Of a stretch of DNA of 64,000 nt, positions 13,701 through 24,304 are shown one piece after another. The stretch's first letter is position 1; each line of letters opens with the position of its first letter. The stretch is from Centroberyx gerrardi (Eukaryota; Chordata; Actinopteri; Beryciformes; Berycidae). Location: positions 20,319,284 to 20,383,283 of the forward strand of contig NC_136004.1 of assembly GCF_048128805.1 (NCBI RefSeq), read 5' to 3'. A program made the position numbers and the translations under genes. Under the pieces are notes generated by a model, which worked only from the letters and a program-made list of their open reading frames with translations, made no database searches and had not been told where the DNA came from.

Positions 13701-14352
13701 TCACCACATTTGTGAGCTGACCAAGTGCTGGTGGGCGCAGTGAGAATGTAAATAAAGCAATGTGGGATTTGAAAGATGCAGGCTCTGCCAAGAGAAAGAT
13801 AGCTGGATGTCAGTGCTGAAATACAAAATAAATCCACTTGGTTTTGATCATGATTTCACTGCTCAACATGATTCCTTCTTAGGTGAAATTTAAGCATAAG
13901 AAAAAGGGATCTAGACCTGCAAACGTTCACTGCCAGATCTCTAAAACCTTATATACTGTATCTGATCCTTTATCTCATAAAGACAAGATGACAAGAATGC
14001 AAAATTCAGCTTCCCTTTTGGCCTACAGTGTTATAACTGCTAGGCCAGGTTTCTTGGACAGGTATAAATTAAGCTTGGAGTAGCAGTAGGTCTTAACCTA
14101 GAATGGTTAATCATGGTTTTAAAAGGGAATTATGAAACACATCTTAATTTAGTAACTTCCACCTAAACAGAATTCACTCAGAAAAACTCTTGAAATGACA
14201 TAGACTTGCATAAATCTAGGCTAAATCTAGGATTTTTTTAAGCTAAGACTCTGAAAGCTGATTATGAGTTAAGGGACTATTTTATATGCTATTTTAAATT
14301 AAGCAGCCTCTTAATTTGATTTTGCTGTGTTTTGCCTACAGAGAAAGACTGA
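9537..14352 (+). CDS. nmrk1: Nicotinamide riboside kinase 1, 8 coding exons (last exon tentative)
   Basis: Exons: 9537-9565, 10780-10870, 11063-11111, 11965-12130, 12599-12670, 12906-13012, 13140-13223 and, tentatively, 14342-14352. This gives 202 residues; the human protein has 199. Enzymes of this family phosphorylate nicotinamide riboside to NMN for NAD salvage in the cytosol. The Walker A loop GMTNGGKST covers residues 10-18 in the first two exons. Further family landmarks are AQDAFFKDDS, NGFKQYDMLDALHMDEM, VEGFLIFNHRPL, YFMEIPYDVCKERR and the lid and active-site stretch SRVYTPPDPPGYFDGHVWPMY. Exon 5 ends AAGATG|GTGGGG. The last exon encodes only EKD-stop, chosen because it gives the right length. 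An alternative acceptor at 13385/13386 would instead give a 29-residue tail ending at 13474. Confidence 0.92.
10077..10385 (+). repeat. Unclassified dispersed repeat, copy 1 (nmrk1 intron 1)
   Basis: About 300 bp beginning near TTTATTTGCAGAATAGAG and running through TTATGATGACCACC and TAGTTTACCCACCTTTCTATTTA. The same blocks recur in the same order and orientation at 17812-18075 in ggh intron 2, with scattered substitutions and small gaps. I see no terminal inverted repeats, RNA polymerase III boxes or LINE tail, so the class is unknown. Confidence 0.7.
10651..10752 (-). mobile_element. L2-type 3' end fragment with (GATA)n tail
   Basis: On the minus strand this reads ATTTCCCCAAGGGGATTAATAAAGTG followed by a long CTATC/TATC tract (10652-10727 on the plus strand). 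That is the normal 3' terminus of fish L2-type LINEs and the SINEs they mobilise. Only the tail remains. It ends about 30 bp before nmrk1 exon 2. Confidence 0.6.
14030..14290. repeat. Degenerate repeat related to a common fish intronic repeat
   Basis: The stretch has TTTCTTGGACAGGTATAAATTAAGCTTGG followed by TCTTAACCTAG, and an inverted counterpart near 14215-14250 (AAATCTAGGCTAAATCTAGG). It resembles the widespread fish repeat that reads 'gtttcccagacagattaagcctagtcc'. Class and boundaries are uncertain. Confidence 0.35.
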
Positions 14353-15149
14353 AATGGATGGAATTGGATTTGTTTTCATTTTGAAGATGGACACCACTGC
14401 CAAGACAGATGTCATCCTTTGGACTAATGCATAATTGCTGGGAAAGGAGGAGAACACATACGGCTTCTACCTCCTCTGCGGTATATGTTGTTGTTTAAAA
14501 AGTCGATAATCGATAATAATTAATATCCTGTTCAGTAAACTCAATAGGAACTCTTGACCCTGCCAGATACAGACCACCAGGTTTTCCCACATTTATGCCA
14601 GCGCTATTTTGACTAATGCATGTTTGACTAATGCAGTTTTGGACAAGAATGAGGAATATTGATCCATGGCACATGCTACTAAATGCAGAACTAACTTTAT
14701 TGTGATGGTATATAGGCAAACATGCTTGCTGAGGGCGAGCACACTTCTACTGTTACTCAGGTTTTTATGCTACATAGACATAATATACTGTACATCAAAA
14801 CATTCACTTTATTGCAGATAAGTGCGCTATTTTCTAAGTGACAAGTTTTATAGTTTATGAGATATTTGAATTTTATTGCGATTTAATTTCCAACACACAC
14901 TAATGACGGAATGTTCAGAGGGGGTGATGTCATCAACTGCACATCGTTAGAACACAGTGCCAGCTGTGAAGCTCACATACACACACATACAATTTAATAC
15001 ACATGCACACACACACACACACATACACTCATGCACGCACACACACATACACTTGCTTACACACGCACAAACATACACATACACTCATGCACACACACAC
15101 ACACTCTCTCTCCCACTTATTGAGACAGTGAGAGAGGGTGAATACTGTA

Positions 15150-15155
15150 AATAAA
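15150..15155 (+). other. Candidate nmrk1 poly(A) signal
   Basis: AATAAA about 800 bases after the preferred nmrk1 stop codon. A second hexamer lies at 15303-15308. A CA-rich tract (14980-15110) precedes it within the predicted 3' UTR. Confidence 0.35.
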
Positions 15156-16282
15156 ATGCATCCATTCCAGCTGTTAAAGTCATGTATGTTCCCTGCAAAT
15201 ACATAAAGGATTTTCTCATGTTAATATGGGTTTTAGTATGACAATTTTTTTTACAAATTAAGATTAAAAAATGATTTAGTTGTGGCAATACTATGTCTAG
15301 ACAATAAAGTCTGCACAGTGTTTAATGCTCCCACAGTGTGCCTTTACTGTTTAATTTACTTCATTGTTCTTTGTCCAGCACCTGTGACCGAGGATTGGGA
15401 TGTGTGTGTTTTTTGTGTTTTTCTCTAATACTATGTCTGCAGTCTTATTACAACACTCCCTCAGTGTTATGTGCACACACACAGCCTTAGTGTCAGCAGT
15501 GCAAAGGTTTGCCATAGGAATCAATGTATTCAAAAACATTGGACTCTGTGACAAAACTAAATTCTTATTATACATGAAACTTTGCACAGACTTGAACATA
15601 TGGAAATAGCCACGAGTCAATGTGACCATGTGACACACTACAGACACTAGCCCATATATCTAGTGTTTTACAGTTCACATTAAAATGAATGGGGGTCTTT
15701 TTGACCCTGCTCATGGAAACTCGGGGTACTAATATATAAAATATTTAAAGATAAATATAAAATGTATATGGGTAAAAAGTAACAAACAACAATTTTGGGG
15801 AATGCATAGAATATCAAATGGTAAAATATTTTTGTGCATTGTAGGGTTAATTCGATTTTCAGCTTTTTTGTTCAATTCAAGATGATCACAAAGATGAAAA
15901 GGCTGGTTTCATTGACCATCCTCATTGTTTGCTTTCAGGCTGTAATTCAGAGTGAAATATCTGTTTCTTTGCTTTATAATAGGTAATAGGTAACTTTTGC
16001 ATAGTATTTAGACAAGACAAGCCTGACCCAGCTGTGGCTGAATGGGAAGTGCAGTGCCCAGAAAATCTTGTAACTGATGTCTTTGTAACCGGGAGGCCAA
16101 GTGCAATGCTAGGTCAAGAAAAATACATTTATGGGGTGAGTGTGATCCTTAGTCATTTGAAGGAGACATTACAGATGTCCACCTCTGGAGCTATATGTCC
16201 AAGACACACTATTTCCACACGTTTCCCTATTAATACCTATAGGTTATACTGACTTCATCAGTCTTGGGATAAAGAAGCTTTT

Positions 16283-16375
16283 CTTTTTTTTCGCATTTTG
16301 CCTTTATTGGACAGTACACAGTAGAGAAAGGAGAGACAGGAAAGATTGGGAGAGCGAGGGGGGGAACGACATGCA
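16283..16375 (-). mobile_element. SINE 3' end, minus orientation
   Basis: On the minus strand it reads TTGCATGTCGTTCCCCCCCT... then CTTTCCTGTCTCTCC and CCAATAAAGGCAAAATGCG. That is the 3' body and tail of a tRNA-derived SINE family common in percomorph fish. It abuts a second copy in the opposite direction. Confidence 0.65.
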
Positions 16376-16404
16376 ACAAATGTCATGTATGTCATGCATG
16401 TCAT

Positions 16405-16472
16405 CCTCTGTCACTGCCTTGTTTTCCTGTCTCTCTCTACTGTGACTAATAAAGCAAAATGCAAAAAAAAAA
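16405..16472 (+). mobile_element. SINE 3' end, plus orientation, with A tail
   Basis: TTTTCCTGTCTCTCTC, then CTAATAAAGCAAAATGC and an A13 run: the same SINE 3' end as its neighbour but inverted. The two form a loose inverted repeat. Confidence 0.65.
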
Positions 16473-16479
16473 AAAATCT

Positions 16480-16830
16480 TCAAAGAAAAGAAAAGAAAAC
16501 AGACAGAAAACATAGGAGAGAGGGGGCGTAACAAGCAACAAAGCTTCCAGGTTCTTCTTGGGTTACAATCTTGAACCCAAGACTTGACATTTGAGACGCA
16601 TCTGTAGAAATCCGATTTGAATCGCATTTCAAACCAAGTACAAATGTGGCTTAAATCTGATTTGCAAAAATCGGTTTCCATTTGGTTTTTTGCTGTTCAG
16701 ACTTGATAAAATCAATCCGACTCCAATCTGGATATGCCAAAAATCCGATTTGGGCTGGCAGTCTGAACAAGGCCTTACATGGTGGGCGCCTCAGCCAACT
16801 GAGCCACCAAGATCAACCCCAGGACACTGA
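16480..16830 (-). mobile_element. tRNA-derived SINE, diverged, with head and body separated
   Basis: The minus-strand head GGTGGCTCAGTTGGCTGAGG (about 16785-16805) matches the A-box start of the same SINE family. A B box-like GGGTTCAAGATT lies near 16568-16580, and the TTTGTTGCTTGTTACGCCCCC body near 16522-16545. About 190 bp of unrelated sequence separates head and body, so this is either an interrupted copy or two partial ones. Confidence 0.45.
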
Positions 16831-17248
16831 GACTTTTAGAGACTTTTGCCCCGGCCTCTTCCAGACGCTGCACGCCACTGTAATAAGGTATGTCGCTGTC
16901 CCTTTAATTGCTACTGAATGCACTTTCCGGAGTAAATCTTCCACCGTAGTTCAGTTTGAAGTGAAGTTTACCGTCTGCTCTACTGAGAATAAATCGGTTA
17001 CTGCAACACAGCCTGACACTCAGCTGATTCATTTCCCACATCTACTGTCATGATTTGACCAAAAAGTACATGCAGTTAGTGGAAACATCAGTTTTACCGC
17101 TGCAGTCAGCTAGTCTGACGAGCCTGTAGAGTACAGGAGTCATCACATGTAAATCTGGGCATTCCTGACTTCCCCGTACAGATCGATCCTCACCATGCAG
17201 GCTTCCGCAGCTTCTTCCGTTTATGAACACTTCATAAACGCCTCGCGG

Positions 17249-17256
17249 TATTTAAA
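17249..17256 (+). promoter_or_regulatory. TATA-like box upstream of ggh
   Basis: TATTTAAA flanked by GC-rich sequence (GCGG...GCGCG), about 50 bases upstream of the ggh start codon. Position and context fit a core promoter with a very short 5' UTR. Not verified by any transcript start. Confidence 0.45.
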
Positions 17257-17306
17257 GCGCGTGATCCGGTTCACAGGCTTCATTGGGAACTGAAAAAGGC
17301 GAGAAA

Positions 17307-20300
17307 ATGTTCAACTCAGGGTTTGCATGCATGTGTGTAGTTTTTGTAAGTTGTTCTTGCAGCAATGCATTGCCGACGAAACCCAACCAGGAGGCTGTCA
17401 ACTACAGGCCGATCATCGGTAAGTGAAGTGGCCATTTCACTGAAGAGCCACTGAGGAGACACCGAAATGAGACAACATAAAATATAGAGAAATGATTCTA
17501 GGTATCAAGGCTGACTTTACCTTGACTTGCTTTACTGCAGGTATTCTGACTCAGATGGTTGTAGATGATGCCATGAAACCATTTGGGACGACCTACATAC
17601 CTGCGTCCTATGTGAAATACATGGAGTCCAGTGGGAGCAGAGTGGTGCCAGTCCGGTAGGTTGGGTCCTTGATGGTGTTTTATCAGTAAAGCTAGACCAT
17701 ACCAGAGATTTGACTGGAGCTATAGGAGCCTGTTAGTTTGGGTGTGCAGGTTGCAACACTTGTCACTCATGGATATAATAGACATAAACCCCATTAAAGT
17801 CATTTTACACACTTTTTTTTAATCTGCAGAATAGAGTTTACCTACCTTTTTTAGTCTGGCATAAATCTTTATGAAGTGTATTCATAGCATACATAATAGG
17901 AAGTAAGATCAAACTGATGTTAGGTTATATAAGAATGGAGTATTTTAAGGAAAAAAGCTTCAATTTATGCATTTCTGAAATTAGAATTGTTTGTATTGAT
18001 GACTGTTCACCTTATGATGACCGCATAGTTTACCCTCCTTTTTATTTAACACAACATTACTGCGTACAATTGCTGCTTATGTGGAACAACAAGTATTTCC
18101 TGTAGCGAGAGTTGACTTGCTGCTTGTCCCTGTGATCTGCAGTTTAATGAAGAGCTCAGTCTTTTCACTGTATGGTAAGCAAGTGTTGTTATTCTTTCCC
18201 CACAGATTGACTCATACCACTGCTGAATATGAAAAAATCTTCCATTCGATAAATGGGTGAGTTGCGTGACTCTAAATGTATTGGAAGTCCCACACAAAAT
18301 AGGCCGACTCAACCATTCACATACAAATAGAGGGAAATTACAGTCAAGTCTTAAATGAATTCGCTAGCTTAAATGTTACAGATTGTCTTCAGCGGGAAGC
18401 TGGGATGAAGATGCTTGAATGCAACGAATGACACGAATCTGTCACTGTGCTTTTCTAACTGTGTGATCTCCGTCTAGCCTGCTCCTCATCGGGGGAGCAG
18501 TAGATTTGGAGAAGTCAGACTTTGCCAGGGTGGCGGGGATCTTTTACAGGCTGGCTCTGACGGTTAGTACAGCAGAACATTATTCTCTTTGTTTCTCCCT
18601 GAAGAGCTGTCAGACAGTCTATCTGTCGCAGTCAAACTCTATCTGCTTGCCTGCCCCACTCTCTGTCTGTCTCTCCGCCTGTAAGATCTGTCCTATCTTC
18701 TGTCTGCCTTCGTTTTTATGTTTTCTCCCTGATTAGTTTCTGTCTTTTGGAGCTTTTGAAATGCCCTGAATGAGTGTTTGCTCTAATATTGAGGCACAAA
18801 CGTTTAGAGGAGCTACCACACCGCCTAAAAGAAGTGCATTTTATTGCTGTTAATGGAGAGTTTTGATTTCAGAGGACTCTGAACCCTGCTGAACTCTATC
18901 AGAAACACTGGACTGAAGCCTTGTGCTGCTGTATGTGTGTGTTTCAGGCCAATGATGCAGGGGACTTCTTCCCCATCTGGGGCACCTGTATGGGCATGCA
19001 GCTCCTGACTGTACTGGTGGCCGGTGAAAACCTGCTGTCCAACACCACAGCTGAGAACATCGCCATGCCCCTAAACCTGACTGCAGGTAAACACAGTCAT
19101 AATAGCTTACTGCATTATTCTTGACGTGTTTATATGTTTGTTTCAAACAGTATTGTTTGCTTTGTTGTGTTTGATACCACTTTGTATATTTGGTAAGAAA
19201 AGTGTATTTCAAAATAGGTTGGTATTATTGTATGTGTCAATGGGCAGATATAGCAAGACCAGCTGGAATTGAATTTAAAATTTTGAAAAGAGTGAATTTA
19301 TTCAAAATGGATGGAGGTTTTGTTTTTGTTTTTTTTAAAGGAAATTGTAGAAAACAATGTAGGGAAAGAGTAAATCAAAATACAACAAAATGTCAACCAA
19401 CAATGCTGGATATGTAGCTATAACACAAATGAACAAGATAATGATAACAAGAAATATGCACAATCAAAATGTCCGATACAAGGAGCACAGAGGCACAAGG
19501 TAAGAGAAATTTGATTGTATTCTGTCACTCATGGGGAAACATTTCTGGAAAACTGCATGTACCAAACTTCACCACTTGGTGTCAGTAAATATAAGTTCCA
19601 AATCAGAGGGGAACACCAGCAACTGAACACTGACAGTATTTTTCACTGGAATACTACTCTACTCCACTATTATAAACAAATATTTCCTGCATTTGCATAA
19701 TAAATGTATGCCCCTCTGTGGTTTGCATGATAACATCAGTGTTCTGCTCCCCTCTCCCCTCACAGAGGCTCAGTCCAGCAGGATGTTTGAGGGTTTCCCC
19801 ATGGAGGTCATGAAGGCCTTGACCCATGAAGCTCTGACTGGCAACTTTCACAAGTATGGAGTTACAGTAAAGGTACGTCCTGCTGGCAAACAGTATCAAT
19901 GTATGTTTCAGTTCCCCTATTGCAGTTTCGTCCTGCCATTGTGCTCAAAATTAAAATCAGAAACAAGTGTCTAATGTCTAATCATTTGCCAAATAACAAA
20001 CATACAGGAATGTGTCTCTGTGTAACTGCTGCAGGGGAACATCTTGACGTGTTACACAGTTTTTCGAATAGTATTACTGACACATATGTTTACACATAAA
20101 CACATAAACACTCTTTGGGGTTTCCTCCCTGTAAACCACATGGTTAGGATGAGAGAAATATTGTTTTTGTGTTACAGGCCTTCCATGAAAATGAGAAGCT
20201 GGAACATTTCTTCACCATCCTGTCTACAAACGTAGCTGAGAACGGAGCCCATTTTGTCTCAACCATGGAAGGTTACCAAGTTTTTTTGTTTTTTAATTAA

Positions 20301-21224
20301 CTTGTCACGACAAAGAGGATAAATATGCTGTATAAAAGGGTCATAATAACAGCAGTATAACATGTTATTTGTATGTTCCTTCGTGCCAGGTAAGAGGTAT
20401 CCCTTCTATGGAGTACAGTGGCACCCAGAGGTGAATCGTTTCCAATGGGACAGCAAGCATCACTTTCCTCACTCCCCAAACGCTGTCCTGGTGTCCTCGC
20501 TCCTGGCTGATTTTTTTGTTAATGAAGGTAAGCTGGCACACCCACACACACACACACACACACAGCAAATCTCAGTGACTCTTATTTGGAGTTGATGAGA
20601 GGGGTTGTTTGTTCACCCATAGAGCTGATATGACTCTAAAACTATCTAAAAACTATGATAGGCGTGGACTTATATAAACACTGCCATATAGTGTTGATTT
20701 TTACACTCTTACAGTTAAATTAATGCTTCAGATTTTGCTGTGATAGGGTACTGTTGAGCAAAATTAAGTCATAAAATTAAATAATCAAAGGCACTAATAC
20801 ATAGGCAATGGAAATGTGTGTGGAAAAATTTCTTTATGCTTGGGTGGGGATTCATAAATGGGACAAAATTGATGTGAATAACATGTTGGGTTAAAAAAAC
20901 AACAAACCTATGATTAAAAGATACTATTGGGAAAATATCCAAGTACCTCAAAATATAATAATTAAATATAATAGTTCTTTATTCCATTCTATTCTACTCA
21001 ATTTGCCCATGGGGATCATTAAAGTTTCATGTTATCTGACCTGATTCTATTCTGTTCTGTTCCATTCTATTCTATTCCCATCCATTTCACTTCTGCTCTG
21101 TTTAGGCAGGAGAAGTTCACATTGTTTTGCCGAGCCGGGGGAAGAGGCCTCGTCACTGATTTACAACTACACGCCCGTCTTCGCTGGAAACTTCACAGGA
21201 TATGAGCAGATCTATTTCTTCTGA
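17307..21224 (+). CDS. ggh: Gamma-glutamyl hydrolase, 9 exons
   Basis: Exons: 17307-17418, 17541-17655, 18206-18256, 18478-18562, 18948-19086, 19766-19872, 20178-20271, 20390-20527 and 21106-21224. They total 960 nt and 319 residues (human: 318). The enzyme is a lysosomal or secreted cysteine peptidase that trims poly-gamma-glutamate from folates and antifolates. The start gives a hydrophobic signal peptide ([16 protein letters not shown]), then NYRPIIGILTQ. The class I glutamine amidotransferase-like fold is recognised by LLIGGAVDL, by the nucleophile elbow [10 protein letters not shown] (Cys135, human mature Cys110), and by [10 protein letters not shown] (catalytic His246). Possible N-glycosylation sites include SNTT, LNLT, YNYT and GNFT. 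All introns are GT-AG. rnf122 starts about 1 kb downstream on the same strand. Confidence 0.97.
17812..18075 (+). repeat. Unclassified dispersed repeat, copy 2 (ggh intron 2)
   Basis: It shares with 10077-10385 the ordered blocks CAGAATAGAGTTTACCTACC, TTTTAAGGAAAAAAG, TATGATGACC and ATAGTTTACCC, in the same orientation. Divergence by eye is roughly a quarter of positions, which suggests an old family. Confidence 0.7.
20620..20745. repeat. MITE-like repeat, copy 1 (ggh intron 8)
   Basis: Contains ATATAAACACTGCCATATAG and GTTGATTTTTACACTCTTAC followed by AGTTAAATTAA. The same string of blocks occurs at 34425-34525. The motif pair ACACT/AGTGT with AGTTAAATTAA at both sides is partly palindromic, as in small non-autonomous DNA elements. 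Confidence 0.5.
20990..21035 (+). mobile_element. L2/SINE-type 3' tail fragment
   Basis: TTTGCCCATGGGGATCATTAAAGT is a plus-oriented remnant of the GGGGAT(C/T)AATAAAGT tail. It lies next to TTCTA/TTCTG pentamers (to about 21085), about 70 bp before ggh exon 9. Confidence 0.4.
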
Positions 21225-22221
21225 GACCTTCAAGCTTCTGATAGTTTCTCCTTGTACATGTGCAGCCACACTCTTGAGCCCAGAGCAGCGGGTCTGCTGG
21301 TTTTAATCATAGCCCTCAAAACAAAGGTTGATTTCAACCATGTGTGTTGACTCAGTGTGCATTTTTATGACATTATATCAACTGAAAATCAGTTTCTGCA
21401 CTCTCCAGCACTCTTCCAGGAAGGATTTGGGGTTTTAAGATTTGAATGTCAATACTTTTCAATCATGTGTACTGTTTTTAAACTGATTATTACCATTATT
21501 AAAGGAATACAGATTTTGTCTTTGCAGATGAAGTGTTGCCTATTTGAAGCACCAACTGATTATAGAGATCCTCATGAGGAGGAGGAGGGGGGGGGGGGGG
21601 GGGGTCATTTTGTCACTTGAATAATTAGTGCAGATATAAATAAGAGATGGTCACTGGCAGAAAATGCATCCAGTCCCTCCAGCCAAGCCGTCACAACACA
21701 AGTCAGCACAGGCGGGCTGAGGATTGGTCTCCCCGCATGTCAGTAGGGTCTGCGGGGGCGGGAGCAGGAAAATCGAGCCAGTGTTCTAGTTTTTCCTTCT
21801 CCACAGATGCTGGGTCAGTGTTATGCCGTCTAATAATAATAGAGTCAATACAGTGCGCAGGGGGGTGGGGGGTGGGGGGGGGAGCAATTCACATCACCAT
21901 TTCTCATTTTGAATCCAAAGCCTGCGCTGGTCAGGGATGAAGCACCGCGCGACTGATATAACATAACACATTCCTCCTCCTTCTTCTTCTTCTCTTCTTC
22001 TTCTTCTTCTTCTTCTTCGCGTTTTCCTTTCAACTTTCGATAAGGTTCCTTTTTTTCGCTTTTTACGGCCTTTTAATAGGCTGTTGCGCTATTGTCTCCT
22101 TCAGCCAACGTCATTGGGTCTGCTCTGTAGTTTATTGTGGTCATCCATCTGCACTGGCGGCGGCGGCGGCTTGTTGATAAACACGAATCGGATCCCGTCA
22201 AGGACTCCCTCCGGTGCATTG
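21225..22221. promoter_or_regulatory. ggh 3' UTR and rnf122 upstream region
   Basis: The ggh 3' UTR probably ends after a variant ATTAAA signal near 21497. From there to the rnf122 start codon the strand composition is strongly skewed: a G18 run (21587-21604), a G6-T-G6-T-G9 tract (21859-21882), a long TTC/TCC tract (21969-22019) and a CGG repeat (22156-22169). The last 500 bp are relatively CpG-rich and are the likely rnf122 promoter and 5' UTR. No coding exon is seen. Confidence 0.55.
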
Positions 22222-23166
22222 ATGCACCCGTTTCAGTGGTGTAACGGTAAGCAGTCATTTTATTGTGAGCTATATAGGCCTCTAATATGTGCAACATTAT
22301 TTCAGTATTGTGATAACTGAAGCAGCGATCGAATTCATCCAATTCCTAATTAGTTCATCACTTCTGTCGTTTCTAAACTGAGATATTTCCACTGTGAATA
22401 AAGACAATAAATAGCTTATTTGTCGCAGCTCGCCCTAAAGAAAAATCTAATATTCCTATAAGGACTTATGGTGCTGTCTGTTGTACTCAATAGTGAGTTT
22501 CAAGTGGTCGTGTTGTAGCCTACTTAGCCTTCTTATCGTGTTATTCCAATAATATTTTCTAAGGGTATTTAGTTTTGTTGTGATTTTTGTTCAGTATCCT
22601 TATAAAATTCGGGTCTCAACAATGCATTAAGATAAACGCTGTGTTGATCGTGTTAGTCTGTCAGTCTATCAGTCTACTTATTGATTGGTAGACTGATTGA
22701 TTCTATACATTCACTCATTCACACCTCATTCAGTGTCATACAAGGCTACCCAGTCTCTGCTCCACAAAGCATTTGCCTTCACTGGCTAATCCAGTTCATG
22801 TTGAGTTTCTCACTTGCACTTCAGAGATATTGGTCAAGGCTGACTTGACCAATATCTCCAAAGGAAAAAGTGTGAAGGACTGCTTTGTCTGAACTGCTGC
22901 CCTGTTGAACTGTTCGTGTGTGGAGCTGCATCAGTTATGGTTTACAAAATGAATCCCTTCATTCGAGTAAAGCGGTGTGTCAGTCCTTCATTGTCAGGGT
23001 GAAACCTGCATGGGGGAGATGATGGATTGGTGCTCTTTCCTCTGACTTTGCCCATTTGAGTGCAGCAGCCACGGTCCTCCTCAGTGGACTGTTGGTGGTG
23101 TTCAGACAAGAACAATTACTCCCTTTGTGCTGCTCAACTCCCCTGCTATTCATAGGGGAAATAGTC

Positions 23167-23223
<57 letters not shown>

Positions 23224-24269
23224 CACACTCAAGACGCACACGCAGACACAGTATCAAAGAATGACATTCTGCTCAAACTATGAATGCAATATCAGCCAGC
23301 CTTGGCCTCAGTATGTGCTGTATGTGTCAGTATCTGCGATGAAGACAGTGTGTGTTTGTTCCAGTGTTTATGCATGACACTTCTAGCGCCTTCATGCGTG
23401 TGATGGAGTTTTGAGCCCAGCCTCCTATGTTTTTTTCTTCTTCTTCTTGAAAACCAGCAGCAGAGTTGAGTGTTTCCCTCATGTGAACTGTTGAATATTT
23501 GATGGGAAGTTCTGCCTGTAGTGCGAGCAGCAGCAGCAGCAGCAGCAGTAGCTTTGTGTGAACACTGCTTATATAGGACAAAACCCCCACCAGACGTCTC
23601 ATAGGAGCTGTCAGACAAGCAGCCATAAGTCAAGGTGTTTTACAGCTCTGTCAAATCACCGAGGGACTTTCCCACTTATTGAGTGACAACAGGAGAGTCT
23701 GCCTGACGGCCGAAACTCATAATGAGAGACTCGGGTCCTGTGTCCTAAAATGAGAACTTTGACTAGCGTGCCCTTTCGCTGCATCTGCTACTCTTGGCGC
23801 CATGGCAACGGGCCTCCTGAGTGCGCCAATATAGGTCAGTGGTCATGCAGGGCTCCGCCCCATAGCGACGCACCACGTATAGCTGTCTGCTGTCTATGCA
23901 TACAAAGATGGAGGGAGACGTGAGCACCCATCCATACGCACAGACGTACAGGCAGGCACACAGATAAACACACACAAAAGCTTTCGTACAGATGACCCAC
24001 ATTTGAGTCTGAGTCTGCAGCGGCTTCACAGGTGATGTGCGCCATCAGCTGTGAAGTGATATGCAGACATGAGCATGACACAGGCACACACACACACACA
24101 CAGACCGTGTGTCTCTCCGTCCTGATGATCTAATGATTTGATTTTTTGAGGTAAATTGGCGAATTAAAAAGTAATGGAGAAAATCGGGTTTGCCAGATGA
24201 GGCCATTGGTTTATTAATGTCTGTCATTTTTCGACGTCTGTGTGAGTACATGCACGCTCGTCTACATAC

Positions 24270-24304
<35 letters not shown>

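Larger units (their letters stand above)
14353..17306. other. nmrk1 3' UTR and nmrk1-ggh intergenic region
   Basis: No coding exon is recognisable. The segment holds the probable 3' UTR of nmrk1, a CA-rich tract at 14980-15110, two AATAAA hexamers and an A/T-rich stretch to about 16.2 kb. A cluster of fish SINE pieces at 16283-16830 and the ggh promoter at its right end complete it. Confidence 0.6.
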
